This document shows, piece by piece, positions 24,369-35,329 of a DNA stretch of 64,000 nucleotides. Under the pieces are notes generated by a model. It made no database searches. It was not told where the DNA came from and saw nothing but the letters and a program-made list of their open reading frames with translations. The stretch comes from Stropharia rugosoannulata (Eukaryota > Basidiomycota > Agaricomycetes > Agaricales > Strophariaceae). The stretch covers positions 3,286,001 through 3,350,000 of the forward strand of contig JANCIK010000004.1 of NCBI GenBank assembly GCA_028532985.1. Direction: 5' to 3'. Each line of letters starts with the position of its first letter. Position 1 is the stretch's first letter. The translations under genes and the position numbers were made by a program.

Positions 24369-25784
24369 ATGTCCGTGAAGCTTACTCTTGCGATTGCCGC
24401 GCTCGCCGGTGCTGCCGCGGTGCACGCTGCGGGGCTCTCCTCGCTCGAACGCCGCGCTGCGACGGTGTACACAAAGTGCACTGTGGCCAAGACGGCTGCG
24501 ATCACCTTTGTGAGTGCTGATCGGGTTTCCCACAAACGGTTGTTCTGACGGGTGTGACAGGACGATGGCCCGTATCAGTGGACGTGAGTCCGCCTTGCAG
24601 TTTCTGCGTCAAGGACACATAATGATAGGTGCATATGCTTATAGCAAGGAGATCGTCGACATGTTGGACGCAGCTGGTGCCAAGGGCACTTTCTTCGTTA
24701 GTAAGTGCACGGTATCGTGAATTTGTGCGCTTTTGTCTGATGTGGAGACGCTGTTTAGACGGGAACAACTGTAAGTGCCGCACAAACTACAGCACCTTAC
24801 GGCGCACTGATTCTATCCTGACTTTGAAGACCGCTGCATCTACGACACGGACATGGTAGAGCGGGTCAAGTACGCGTACGACCATGGCCATCAGCTCGCA
24901 TCGCACACCTGGGCGCACAAGGATCTCAGCACCCTTTCGTGGGATAACAGTGCGTACCCTTACTATCTCTCACCTCCCTACACGCCCTGACGCTCTGCTG
25001 CAGTCCACGACGAGATGTGGCGCGTCGAACGTGAGTTCCTTTTTTGGTGCGCGATGTATAGTAACCTGACCCCCGGCTGCAGAGGCGCTGCTCAGGATCA
25101 CGGGCGCGTACCCCGCGTTCATGCGCCCTCGTGAGTACTCTGCATTTGCCTGCTTCGGTCGTAGTGTGCTAACCACCTATACCGCGCCAGCGTTTGGCAA
25201 TTACAACAACCTCGTGCTTGAAGCGTCTGGTGTGCGCGGCCAGTCTGTCGTCATCTGGGACTTTGAGTGAGTACCACCGCGCGTCCTGTCTCGGCACTCG
25301 CTCATCGGCGTGCGCCTTGTAGCTCGCAGGACAGTCTCGGTGCGACTGTCGCGACTTCGAAGAACTTGTACTCGAGCAAAATAAGCGCGAAGCCGAGCAC
25401 CATCCTCGCTCTCAACCACGAGACCATCGGTGCGTCCTATCCCCTTTCTAAATCTTTCCCCAATCACTTACCCATCCCCGCTCTCTCTTTCGCCCGCGCA
25501 ATGCACAGAGACCACCGCGTACGTCCCTCCCTTCTCACACTATACACAGCACCACACTAACACACCATGCAGGCACCAAGTCCTCCCCTACGCTATCCAG
25601 CAGCTCAAGGCAGCGGGATACAAGCTCGTCACTGTCGCCGAGTGCCTCGGCAAGAACCCCTACCAGAGCGTTGCTGCGCCGTCTACCCGCGACGTGAGTA
25701 CCTCTATTCTTCCTTTTCTGTTTCTATGTGCGCTGTACTGATTTTCTTTTTTATTCACCCCTACAGTCGAGCTGGAAGTGCTAA
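24369..25784 (+). CDS. Secreted polysaccharide (chitin) deacetylase, CE4 family
   Basis: Removes acetyl groups from GlcNAc in chitin-like polymers at the cell wall or outside the cell. Twelve exons: 24369-24509, 24562-24584, 24645-24700, 24759-24770, 24830-24949, 25004-25030, 25083-25130, 25191-25266, 25323-25429, 25509-25518, 25573-25693, 25767-25784; together 252 aa. A clear Ala-rich signal peptide (LTLAIAALAGAAAVHA) precedes the NodB homology domain. Catalytic motifs: TFDDGPY (motif 1, split by intron 1), HQLASHTWAHKDLS (motif 2, the H-S/T-W-x-H zinc site), RITGAYPAFMRPPFGNYNN (motif 3), VVIWDFDSQDS (motif 4) and ILALNHETI (motif 5). It lacks a chitin-binding module. Exons of 10, 12 and 23 nt make automatic annotation error-prone. 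Confidence 0.93.
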
Positions 25785-26201
25785 ACACCACGAAGAAACT
25801 CCGAGAGCGATTAGATGCTTGACCATCTAATCCTCGGACGCTGCTTGGATACTCGGACTGTGATACGTCATTTTTGGGACTTTATCGACTTACGGGACTT
25901 TTTTTTCGATTTATCACCAGGACATTCAAACTTACTCAAATACTTACTACTGAACTCCTAAACCATCCTTGCCACTGCCCTATATCCGTACAGATTAATA
26001 CCATCTATGTGCCTATTATTACTGCACCTACATTACTTACTACTACTTAGTACTCACGAACCGCTACGCCATGGACTTTCACAATACTATACAATTTTAA
26101 CGTTCGACTCTACAGATTGAACTCTAAGCAAGTGAACGCACAAATAGTGCATGAGGTACATTCTGAAGGTACAAGCTACGAACAACTTCCAAGTAATAAT
26201 A

Positions 26202-27863
26202 TCAAGTTTGTAAGTCCCTTTTCCGATATAAGTCAATCAACTGTATACCCCAGTTGACTGATTCAAATAGTTTGCGCAGGTTATCACCCACTTCAATGAT
26301 TGACTGATGACATGCGTCGTCGAACCCGACTTTCTGTACACCAGCGTTGTCCCTTTTGCGCTGGTGAAGACTTGTGATAAGAATATTGACGTCAAAATCG
26401 TAGTCTTCATTCATCTCCCAGAACGCAAATGACTCGTGGCGTAGTAGGCTAACCACTGCAAGATTAGGAAAACTATATTGTTCCGAGTCGGTAAGTTTGA
26501 GTCGTAGAGCTTTTGAAAGCGTTTTCATCATTCCTCCCGTTGCCAGAACATCAGAGACAGTGGAAAGGTGTCCGATTGTGGAGGCAAGGCTTGCTGCGTT
26601 TGAATATGTATCCGCTAAGTTTGATTCTAGGAACACATATTTGACACTATCCATCTTGCTGATGCCTGAATCCATGAAAGCAGCTAGAGCACTTCGGATA
26701 TTGGTGCTGCTGGTCAGGTCTCTATCTTGCCATTTTAGTGAAATACCAAAGTTTGGCTGCACATAATCGATTAGTTCGAATCCCTTGGGCGGGTATATGT
26801 CTATGGCTTTTGTGAACAGCGACATTCCAACATGTGGTCCCTTCCAATCGTCGTGATAGTCTCGTTCTGCATATGAGAATGTGTGATATGCAGCATCCTC
26901 CGAGGGCGCGGGTGAGCGCGCGTCTTTGATGGCTGCGAAGAGCATATTGATTTCTTCAGTTTGGTGATTACGTAGATCCGCTGTGATATTCACCCTGGCG
27001 GTCGCCGGAAAAACAATGAACTGGAGTAAAGCAATGGACCCGACGAGGGAGGACTCCACAACAAATATTTGCAGATTTGAAAGGTGAACACGCGGATATA
27101 CTTCGCCCCGCGAAACAAAAGCATGCCTGAGTACCAACGATGTCAACGAAGCCATATGTCCGACTATGCCTAGCAGCCTTGATAGAGTTGGCGAGGATGG
27201 ATTCGGAGCTTCCAGGTTGCTTAAATCAAGAATTTTCAAATCGTTACGAGTGAAAGACTCCCAGTGTACAGTACAATCACGGAGGTGAAGTTCCCGGAGT
27301 GCTTTCGTTTCCACAAGTAATGCGTCTGGAATGATAGCCTTACTTAGCTCCAAGACTTCAAGTAATCCTAGTTGACGACTTGAAATTTGGAGCAGCATGT
27401 TATTCTCCTTTTCTGCGAATTCGAACGAACGTAGGCGTAAATTTCTGATGCGTGATGTGTGCTCCAATAATTGTTCGAGAGGTTGGAGTCGCCCGTAGTA
27501 CAAAGACAGATCTGTCCATTCAATGTACAAAGCAGTACTTTTCGATCTTGCTAAAAAGGGTGCCAATCTCTGGATAGCTTCTGGGGGGTCGTTCCACAAA
27601 GTTGGAGCATTTAGAGCAATGGTCCGCCAGTGCCTGCATATGTGAGTGATTTCACTAATCCATATTCCTTTGGCTTGACGACACCGCTCAACGTAAGATT
27701 GGCCTCCCTTCACGAAGGAGAAGATTATGGACAGTATTTCTGGCGGAAGTTTGCATATAGGCCATAAAAGGTTCATCTTGGACTTGAGATCTTGAATAAG
27801 CATGTGGTGGCGCTGAATTTCTTCCTGGTAACATTTCAAGAGCGTCACGTCTCTCGGATCCAT
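26202..27863 (-). CDS. F-box protein, copy C of a local family (553 aa, intronless)
   Basis: F-box proteins link substrates to SCF ubiquitin ligases. After an N-terminal coiled-coil-like stretch (about residues 1-30) comes the F-box core with ICKLPPEILSIIFSFVKGG and ITHICRHWRTIALNAPTLW. The rest is leucine-rich, in the style of the large, lineage-specific F-box families of mushrooms. It is a paralogue of the genes at 28504 and 39625, sharing long stretches such as LLEVLELSKAIIPDALLVET with the former. Its upstream region contains the 3' end of a lost methyltransferase copy. The start is the ATG at 27863, matching the aligned starts of its paralogues. Confidence 0.88.
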   Translation of the reverse strand: MDPRDVTLLKCYQEEIQRHHMLIQDLKSKMNLLWPICKLPPEILSIIFSFVKGGQSYVERCRQAKGIWISEITHICRHWRTIALNAPTLWNDPPEAIQRLAPFLARSKSTALYIEWTDLSLYYGRLQPLEQLLEHTSRIRNLRLRSFEFAEKENNMLLQISSRQLGLLEVLELSKAIIPDALLVETKALRELHLRDCTVHWESFTRNDLKILDLSNLEAPNPSSPTLSRLLGIVGHMASLTSLVLRHAFVSRGEVYPRVHLSNLQIFVVESSLVGSIALLQFIVFPATARVNITADLRNHQTEEINMLFAAIKDARSPAPSEDAAYHTFSYAERDYHDDWKGPHVGMSLFTKAIDIYPPKGFELIDYVQPNFGISLKWQDRDLTSSTNIRSALAAFMDSGISKMDSVKYVFLESNLADTYSNAASLASTIGHLSTVSDVLATGGMMKTLSKALRLKLTDSEQYSFPNLAVVSLLRHESFAFWEMNEDYDFDVNILITSLHQRKRDNAGVQKVGFDDACHQSIIEVGDNLRKLFESVNWGIQLIDLYRKRDLQT

Positions 27864-28309
27864 GCCGACTTGTGTGTGGTGAACAGTGAAGAGCTTCTGC
27901 GTCGTTAGAGCGTGGATAAATATAGAAAAAAGCTAAGTTTGGGCAAAGAGCATTGACGCGTTCAACTTGTGTTCCACAAGTAGATTTCGTAGGTAGGCGT
28001 GGCAGTGAAACTAATAGCCTGATCGGGACCCCGCCTCGCTCGGTAGGTAACGCTGGAAACGCTCGGCCTTAATAACATTTAAAACACTACGTTTTGAAAA
28101 ATTTGATTGGTTGAACGGGTCCAGCGAGTCCGGAGTCGGGCAGCAAGAAGTATGAGAATGACGTCAGTATGAAGCGCGTATAACAGCCTATGTATGAGAT
28201 TTGGGTAAAGTTCAAGTTACGACAAAGAGGTCCAATAATATCCATGATGATCATAAACAGACAGAAGTTGGACAGAGGAAACAAGTCTACTCAGCAGGCT
28301 TAACTCCAC
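27864..28309 (-). pseudogene. Remnant: 3' tail of a deleted methyltransferase copy plus methyltransferase/F-box spacer
   Basis: Read on the minus strand, 28309 downward matches the last codons and 3' flank of methyltransferase B (39232 onward): the GTGG-GTTAAGCCTG stretch with the TAG stop, then CTGTCCAACTTCTG and ATCATCATGGATA, and further on the CAACCAATCAAA block shared with 39396-39406. So this stretch is a methyltransferase-to-F-box spacer whose methyltransferase body is missing. The homology stops exactly at 28309, next to the 58-bp lyase fragment. Confidence 0.75.
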
Positions 28310-28367
28310 AGGTGGTCCAGGATTGGGAGGAAGCGACGGGGAAGAGCTTCGCGAGGACACCCTTGAT
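28310..28367 (-). repeat. 58-bp copy of PL14 lyase coding sequence at a deletion junction
   Basis: 28310-28367 matches 34924-34981 with a single difference (C at 28350, T at 34964). The source is inside exon 1 of the lyase gene and encodes IKGVLAKLFPVASSQSWTT there. On one side the copy abuts the methyltransferase tail; on the other it abuts sequence matching the 3' flank of the F-box copies (compare 28367 onward with 26065 onward). Confidence 0.9.
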
Positions 28368-28503
28368 ACGCCACGGACTTTCACAATACTATGATGCTAT
28401 TTTAACGTTTGACTCTACACATTGAACTCTGAGCAAATGAACACACAAAAAATTAGGTACACTCCTGGAGGTACAAGTTACGAACAAGTTTCAAGCAATA
28501 ATA

Positions 28504-30156
28504 TTAAGTATGTATGTTCCTTTTCGGATGCAAATCGATTGACTGTACACCCCAGTTGACGGATTCAAATAGGTTACGCAGGCCATCACCCACTTTGATG
28601 ATCGACCGATAACATGCGTCGTCAAACCCGACTTTTTGTACACCAATGTTGTCCCTTTTGCGCAGACGAAGACTTCCGATGAGAATATTGATGTCAAAGT
28701 CGTAGTTTTCATTCATCTCCCAGAACTCAATTGACTTGTTGCGTAGCAGGATAACCACTGCAAGGTTAAGAAAGCAATATTGTCCCGAGTCGGTAAATTT
28801 GTGTCGTAGGGCATGTGAAAGCGTTTTCATCATTCCTCCTGTTGCCAGAACATCGGAGACAGCGGGAAGGCGTCCGAACGCCGATGCAAGGCTTGCTGGC
28901 TTTGAATACGTATCCGCCAAGTTTGATTCTAGGAACACATATTTGACACTATCCATCTTGGTGATGCCTGAGTCCATGAAAGCAGCCAGAGCACTTCGGA
29001 TGCTGGTACCGCTGATCAGGTCTCTGTCTTGCCACTTGAGTGAAATACCGAAGTCTGGCGCCAGATAATTGATTGGTGCGAATCCCTTGCCAGTGGGCGG
29101 GCATATGTCCATGGCTTTCGTGAACAGTGATATTCCAATATATGGTCCCTTCCAATCGTCGTGATTGTCTTGTTCTGAATATGCGAATGTGAGATATGCA
29201 GTATCCTCCGAGGACGCGGGTGAGCGCGCGTCTTTGATGGCTGCAAGGAGGATCTTGACTTTATTGGTTTGGTGATTGAATAGGTCCGCTGTGATATTCA
29301 CGGTGGCGGTCGCTGGAAAAACAATGGACTGGAGTAAAGCAATGGACCCGACCAGGGAGGACTCCACAATAAATATGTGCAGGTTTGAAAGGTGGACACG
29401 AGGATGAACTTCACCCCCCGAAACAAAAGCATGCTTGAGAATCAACGACGTCAACGAAGCCATATGTCCAACCATGCCCAGCAGCCTGGATAGAGTCGGC
29501 GAGGACGGATTCGGAGCTTCAGAGTTGCTTAAATCAAAAACTTTCAAATCGTTACGAGTGAAAGACTCCCAGTGTACAGTACAATCTTCAAGACAAAGTT
29601 CGCGGAGTGCTTTCGTTTCCACAAGTAATGCGTCTGGAATGATAGCCTTACTTAGCTCCAAGACTTCAAGTAATCCTAGTTGACGACTTGAAATTTGGAG
29701 CAGCATGTTATTCTCCTTTTCTGCGAATCCGAACGAAGGTAGGCGTAGTTTTCTGATGCGTGATGTATGCTCCAACAATTGTTCGAGGGGTTGGAGTCGC
29801 CCGTTGTGTAAAGACAGACTCGCCCATTCGATGTACAAAGCAGTATTTTTTGATCTTGCTAAAAAGGCTGCCAGTGTCTGGATAGCTGTTGGGGGATCGT
29901 TCCACAAGGTTGGAACATTTAGAGCAATGGTCCGCCAGTGCCTGCATATGTGGGTGATTTCCCTGATCCATGTTCCTTCAGTTTGACGATACAAGTCGCC
30001 TGCCTTTACAAAGGAGAAGATTATCGACAGGATTTCCGGCGGAAGTTTGCATATAGGCCATAAAAGGTTCATCTTCGATTTGATATCTTGAATAACCGTG
30101 TATTGACGCTGAATATCTTCCTGGTAGCCTTTCAAGAGCGCGTCTCTCGAATTCAT
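28504..30156 (-). CDS. F-box protein, copy A of the local family (550 aa, intronless)
   Basis: Same architecture as copy C: an N-terminal helical stretch, an F-box with ICKLPPEILSIIFSFVKAG and ITHICRHWRTIALNVPTLW, then a long leucine-rich region, ending near the LRKRDNIGVQKVGFDDA segment. I start it at the ATG at 30156, which corresponds to the starts of copies B and C; the frame is open further up but without an ATG. It lies 287 bp downstream of methyltransferase A on the same strand, the same order as the methyltransferase B/F-box B pair. Role in SCF ubiquitination is inferred from the domain; the substrate is unknown. Confidence 0.9.
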   Translation of the reverse strand: MNSRDALLKGYQEDIQRQYTVIQDIKSKMNLLWPICKLPPEILSIIFSFVKAGDLYRQTEGTWIREITHICRHWRTIALNVPTLWNDPPTAIQTLAAFLARSKNTALYIEWASLSLHNGRLQPLEQLLEHTSRIRKLRLPSFGFAEKENNMLLQISSRQLGLLEVLELSKAIIPDALLVETKALRELCLEDCTVHWESFTRNDLKVFDLSNSEAPNPSSPTLSRLLGMVGHMASLTSLILKHAFVSGGEVHPRVHLSNLHIFIVESSLVGSIALLQSIVFPATATVNITADLFNHQTNKVKILLAAIKDARSPASSEDTAYLTFAYSEQDNHDDWKGPYIGISLFTKAMDICPPTGKGFAPINYLAPDFGISLKWQDRDLISGTSIRSALAAFMDSGITKMDSVKYVFLESNLADTYSKPASLASAFGRLPAVSDVLATGGMMKTLSHALRHKFTDSGQYCFLNLAVVILLRNKSIEFWEMNENYDFDINILIGSLRLRKRDNIGVQKVGFDDACYRSIIKVGDGLRNLFESVNWGVQSIDLHPKRNIHT

Positions 30157-30443
30157 GTTGACTTGTGCGATAGAGATGTGAGCAGTGAGGAACTTTCGCG
30201 TCGAGAGCGTAGATAAACGTAGAAGAGAGCCAAGTTTACATAAAGAGTGTCGTAATGCGTGGGATATCGACGCGTTCAACTTGGTCTCGACCAGTGGAAA
30301 AGTTTTTTAGAGAGACCAAAGATAGACGTGGCGGCAGGAAACAGCAATTAGGTAATAAGAAACGCTCGCCCTTCACAACAATAGTGCGTTTTTGAGTCTT
30401 TGGATTGGTTGAACAGATCCACAGTTAAAGGTAGACTAAAGAA

Positions 30444-31471
30444 CTACTCTACAGGCTTAACCCCACTCACAATGAACATCCCGACCTTCTTCTCGTGTAT
30501 CTCAATCGTCCCGATATTCTTATGCTCGAATGCAGTGAGCCCCGCGCGTTCGAGCGCGCCTTGCACCGCGTCGCGCGACATGCCGTGCGTGTGCGGCACG
30601 ACGTGCGCGTATTCCGCGTCCACGAGCGGCGCGGCGTGACCGTGGCCGCTGCTGCTGCTCCCGTCACTGCTAGCCTCGGGTTCCGGGTGGGAGATGTCGA
30701 CTACGAGCAGCGCACCGCCGGGCTTGAGGAAGTGAACCAGGACGCGGGTGATACCGTCGATGTCGGCGAAGTGGTGGTACGCTGCGACGCACTGTAAGCG
30801 GGTACATGGGAGGACGGAAGCGAAGACAGTCGTGTTAGTGTATGCTACCGGGTAAGTATAAGAGAAACATGAGTATATGCGTACCGTGATCACGTCAAAC
30901 TGTACCCCGTCCAGCTCGCCAGGCACTCCCTTCAGCTCAACGCAGACGGCGCGCATTTTGGCGGGTGGTATGCCCTGCTTCTCGGCGTACTCGTTGAACG
31001 CGTCGACAGAGCCCTGGCTGATGTCGACACCGACAAGCGTCTTCACGTACGGTGCAATCTCGCGGGAGGTCAAGCCTAGTACAGCAAAGCAGATCCCGTT
31101 AGTACATAGTACATCTACTCGGTCGACTCCGATACCAGTAAATACTCACCAATGTGGCACGCAAAGTCCATGAGGACAGTCTTCCCCTCGTCAAGGGCAT
31201 GATGCGCGCGGATGGCATCTGCCGACCTGTATGCAGTGTGCCAGTATAAGTTGACTTTGAGTACATCGAGTACAGGCTGGCGGGACACGTACATCTTGGC
31301 CATCTCGATCCACTTCGGGTCAACCTCGTCCTTCGCGGTCGCATCGAAGTGCGCCTTGTTGGCCTCTGCGAAGGCCTCTGCGCCACCTCCATGGCCGTGT
31401 CCGTGGCCATGCCCGTGCTGGTGTTGGTGGGCATGAGCATGGTGGTCGTGGTGATGAGCGTGGTCGGACAT
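30444..31471 (-). CDS. SAM-dependent methyltransferase with His-rich N-terminus, copy A (264 aa)
   Basis: Class I methyltransferase of unknown substrate. Four exons: 31293-31471, 31150-31226, 30885-31075, 30444-30791. The first 30 residues are mostly His alternating with Ala, Gly and Gln, a possible metal-binding tail. The Rossmann motif I region is VLMDFACHIGLTSREI, with TLVGVDISQGSVDAFNEYA as the acidic-loop strand, followed by GELDGVQFDVIT, AAYHHFADI and LKPGGALLVVDIS. A disordered Ser/Gly/His insert (about residues 185-200) precedes HVVPHTHGMSRDAV. Motif I has His where related fungal enzymes have Gly (DFACGTG). A TATAAA sits at 31564-31569. It is followed by F-box A on the same strand. 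Confidence 0.87.
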
Positions 31472-31563
31472 TCTATGTATATTCTTGGTATGTTCAAGTA
31501 GCTGACGTTTTCAACTTTGAGGTGTTCGAAGTTCTCTGGAGCATCTCCAGAAAACTATAGCTC

Positions 31564-31569
31564 TTTATA
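31564..31569 (-). promoter_or_regulatory. TATA box of methyltransferase A
   Basis: TATAAAGAGC on the minus strand about 95 bp before the ATG. The same CATATAAAGAGC context is at 38156-38167 before copy B. Confidence 0.55.
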
Positions 31570-32555
31570 TGCAGCTAGCAGCGCGCGTCAGCAAGTCACA
31601 TAGGTGGTTAGGATCAAGTCAGAATGCAGAGAAGTGTATTCACCAAACATCAAACCCCAGACTCATACTCCGGGCCGGGGACCGCGGATTAGTCAACGCG
31701 GGGACCCGCACAGTCAGCGTCAGTTGTCGGTTCTATATTTATCTTTCTCAAGATGCACATCGGTAGTGGGACACACATATTTCAGAGTTCACGACGTTCA
31801 CATAGATGCCTTGTCGTGTTACCCGGAGATATAAATCAGAGAAAGTACGTGTATCTATAGGTCTACTATGCAATGGACACTTGGGTACCGCAGCGGTGCG
31901 TGAGACGCGTCCTTCGACAGAATGTATGTTGGGGCTCGGGTACGATGGGTAGTATGTACTATGTATACGATGCTGATTTTCAAAAAGAACCACTCACTAC
32001 AAATAGATGTGTACTTAAGAAGGGGTCTACTGAGCTCTAACTACAGACCCTTATTAGGTTGCATACTGGGAAAATAAATTAACTAAAATATACTAAATAC
32101 ACGTTTTGCATACACGCACATAATACACTGCGCACCGGAATATATGTATCATACGTATGTACCAATAGACATGTAGATAACAGCTCAGAATGTGTCTACG
32201 CATGTACACTTCCAGAACCAAATTAACCAAGTGTACACACACCATACGTGCAACCGTACTATCGTATCAAAATAACCCATGTATGTTATGTCCAATCTAG
32301 AACCAAACAGTTTCGGAAACGACACCAAAATAACCCAGCGAAAAATCCAATTTCAATTAGGCCTTTGTATTTAGCAACTCAACTCAACCACATAACGCAA
32401 TTTAGACAGGTCACAGACCAACCATGGAAAATCGGGATGGGCGGGGGGGTTGGGTGCGGGGCGGGGACCGCAGCAGTCAGCGTTGACGCGTCCTTAAGCT
32501 TTAGCCGTCTCATCTTTATATACATACAACGTATATACATAGCGCCTGGTATGTA

Positions 32556-33162
32556 CAGTCGAACCCCTTATAACCCATGCCCCCCAAAACCCATAACCCC
32601 ACATAACCCATAGAAAAGTCCTTCCACCGAGTTGGTAGGCGGGGATTTGCAGCACATAACCCATAGGTCTGCACTAACCCATAACCCATAGGATGTGAAG
32701 ATCAAGTATGGGTTTTGGTTCCAGCATAATTGGGGCCGGACTTACCAAATTATGACTCTGTTGGCCGAAAAACCTTAAAAATCGCATTTCGATCCAAAAT
32801 CATTACTTTCATACTGACTCTCGAACCAATTGATGCTCGGAAAACTGACCAAAAATGGACTTCTTGGGTACAAAAACAAATTCAAGCTCCGACAGAGGGC
32901 ATTTTATTGTCCGACAAAGAGCAGTAGGACAACAAAAAAGGCATTGAGTAACGTGTTATCGACATATTGGAGCCATTATTGTATAACAAAGAGGTGTCAT
33001 AGAAGCTGCGCGACAAGTAGAGCACAATTATTAGGAGTTGGAAAAAGTTGGAGTGTAAAATATTTTTGGTCTATTTTTATCGCACCTCTTGCAACCCATA
33101 GGCCTCAAAACCCATAGCCCGGGGTGACTCCGGATGGCTATGGGTTATGAGGGGTTCGACTG
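32556..33162. mobile_element. Non-autonomous TA-flanked DNA transposon (MITE, Tc1/mariner-pogo type)
   Basis: Terminal inverted repeats of about 24 bp: CAGTCGAACCCCTTATAACC on the left, and its near-perfect reverse complement ending GAGGGGTTCGACTG at 33162. TA dinucleotides flank both ends (32554-32555 and 33163-33164). The 607-bp interior has no transposase frame. Many ACCCATA units lie near both ends, probably subterminal binding sites. It sits inside the loop between the two large inverted arms. Confidence 0.85.
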
Positions 33163-33164
33163 TA

Positions 33165-34079
33165 CAATTATTTCCAGACCGCTGCCGGGTCGCATAGGCA
33201 TGAGATAATCTTTAAAATAGGCACTCTCGCCCCTTAAAGCTGTACGCCGCAGTGGGGCGCTTAAATCGAAAAAAGTAAGCGTTGCACTTTGCCATCGAAT
33301 TTCTCGGAAGATCGATAGAACCTCAAAAACATTCACACACACCAATCCAGAGGCATAACAAACTAGCACATCATATAATCTTCAACTATAGCTACAATCT
33401 TATACGTGTATATCCTTCCTGTAAATCTTAATATGTATACGTTATGTATTCATGCAAAACTATGTATGCGCATCATCACTGGGAGGACGACAAAAAAGCC
33501 AAACAGAAAAGCAAGCAATGTAACCGGTCAAGCAAGGGCGCTTGCGCCCTTCCAACGCAACGAGAGAAAGAGGACTGCTGGCAATCCTCGTGAAAGGCCA
33601 GGCAGCACGCACACCGGATTGGCCGGGGTACGTGTGCAGTATGCAGTCTAGCTACAGCAAAAAAGCAAGCAAGAGAGGCGGAGCGGAGTCAATCCGCGCG
33701 GCGCGATACTTCGTTGATCGCGCCGACCGTGCCACACCGCAGAGCGGGCGCATGCGCCTGCATACGGGGCGAAAGCGAGTGTCGAAAACGAGGGGCTGGT
33801 ACAAGTACATCCCTGCCGTGCGCGAGGCAAGACAGGGCGAGAAGACCTGGGGAAAAACGAATGGGGGCCGCAGTCGAGCGGTGGTGTCAGCGCATGTGCG
33901 CATCAGTAGCGGTGTGGGTGCGTGAGTTAGTATAGATGATGGTGAGGGGTACTCTGCGTCGTTAGAGTGTCTGCAAAAGAATGTCTGCTGAGGTGGTGTG
34001 AGGGGGAAAGGAGGCGGGGAGAGAACCTGGTAGTTTTCTTGTTTCGTCTGTGCGGGGGGTACGTTGTCAACGCTGTCGT
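33165..34079. other. Non-coding region 3' of the PL14 lyase gene
   Basis: No gene supported; the open frames at 33542-33925 on both strands have no domain and look like chance frames in GC-rich sequence. Confidence 0.4.
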
Positions 34080-35329
34080 TTAGAGCTTCTCGGTGATGGC
34101 GACGGAGAAGTCGGAGAAGTACACGTCCTGATCGCGGGGAGTAGCAAAGTCGGGCGACGAGCCGCCGAAGAAGGTCTGCATCTGAAGACCCTGGATGCGG
34201 CCTGCGGCGCTATCGCGGAGGATAAGACCGCCGACGCTGATGACGCTCTTGCCGTTGGCGAACAGCTCGATCTCGCCGTTAGCCTGACCAGCGTCATTCA
34301 GGCGCACACGCTCGCTGATAGTCGTCCACTGGCCAGTCGCGAAGGTGAATGCGCCGCGGCCGACGGAGGCACCGTAGGTCGGGTTGCACTCGGAGAAGGG
34401 AGCGACATTGCATAGAGCCTTGTTCGCGGAGAACTGAGGCTCGGTCATAGGGGGCGTGTAGGTGTAGAACTCGCCCATGCCGTTCTTGCGCCACATGAGA
34501 CGGGCAGAGAAGCACTTGGAGGAGCGCGAGCCACCTGAGCAGGAAACGGCTTCGTCAGCCGAGTCACCACCGTCTATAATGACATTAAAGGTTAGTATAT
34601 GCGCAAACAAAAGAGGCAGGAAAGTCACGCACAGAGGCCGGGGAGCTTGCCACCCTTGACAAAGTCAAAGCCCTCGGGGAAGAAGACGGAGTATCCGAAA
34701 GTCGCTTCCTTGGCAGTGGTGAGGTCAACGTTAGGCGGGCCAGGGGCATAGAAGGAGAAGCCGCCCTGGGGGTCGTTGCCGAAGGTGTACGAGCCGGCAG
34801 GGTAGTGCGCCTTCATCGCGGGGGTGCCGTCGGGGGCGTTGACGTAGGTGTGCACCACGGTCTGGAGGACCTTGAACGGACGGAAGGTGGCATCAGAGAG
34901 GGCGAGCGCGGCCGTGGATGGGAAGGTGGTCCAGGATTGGGAGGAAGCGACGGGGAAGAGCTTTGCGAGGACACCCTTGATGGAGATGGCGGGAGTCGCG
35001 GACGCCGAGGGAGCAGCCTTGGAGGTTGTCTTGGTGCTGGCGACGGTCGAGGAGGAGGACGCGACGGGAGCCTTGGACGAGGTGGGCTTGGCCGAGGAGG
35101 AGGAGACGGTGGAGGAGGCAGGGGCGGATTCGGTGGCCTCTGGGGCACCGGTGGAGGTGGGGAGAGCGGAGGAGACGACCTGGACAAGGGTGCTAGTGGC
35201 AGGCACAGCCTGGAGAGGGGCGGAGACGGAGGGCCGAGCAGGGCATGAGCCGCGACGACGGACGGGGCGGGCAGTGGCGACTGCGAGGAGACAGACGAAG
35301 AAGAGGATGAATGCACGGACAGAGAACAT
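34080..35329 (-). CDS. Secreted polysaccharide lyase, family 14-like (alginate/glucuronan lyase type), 396 aa
   Basis: Probably cleaves uronic-acid polysaccharides outside the cell by beta-elimination. Two exons (34633-35329 and 34574 end of intron; exon 2 34080-34573) with a 59-nt intron. A signal peptide (FILFFVCLLAVATA) is followed by a long Ser/Thr/Ala/Pro-rich linker (about residues 30-110). The catalytic domain shows SFYAPGPPNVDLTTAKEATF, YSVFFPEGFDFVKGGKLPGL, FSARLMWRKNGMGEFYTYTP, TFATGQWTTISERVRLNDAG and the closing DQDVYFSDFSVAI, as in fungal PL14 proteins. The exact substrate cannot be read off. It lies in the loop between inverted methyltransferase/F-box arms and is the source of the 58-bp fragment at 28310. 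Confidence 0.85.

Larger units (their letters stand above)
28440..31970 (-). repeat. Inverted repeat arm 1 (methyltransferase A + F-box A)
   Basis: Reading 31970 to 28440 on the minus strand gives the same order as 37755 to 41345 on the plus strand: an upstream region with GCACCGCTGCGGTACCCA-like sequence and a GC-rich block near 31670-31720, then methyltransferase, spacer, F-box and a short 3' flank (TTCGTAACTTGTACCTCC). The boundaries are where similarity fades by eye. Confidence 0.8.

Noticed and set aside
31115..31471. Long open frame over methyltransferase A exon 1 and its intron
   Set aside because: Reading through the intron breaks the family alignment; the spliced model is supported by copies B and D.
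33542..33925. Overlapping 60-127 codon frames on both strands 3' of the lyase gene
   Set aside because: GC-rich chance frames without domain or introns.
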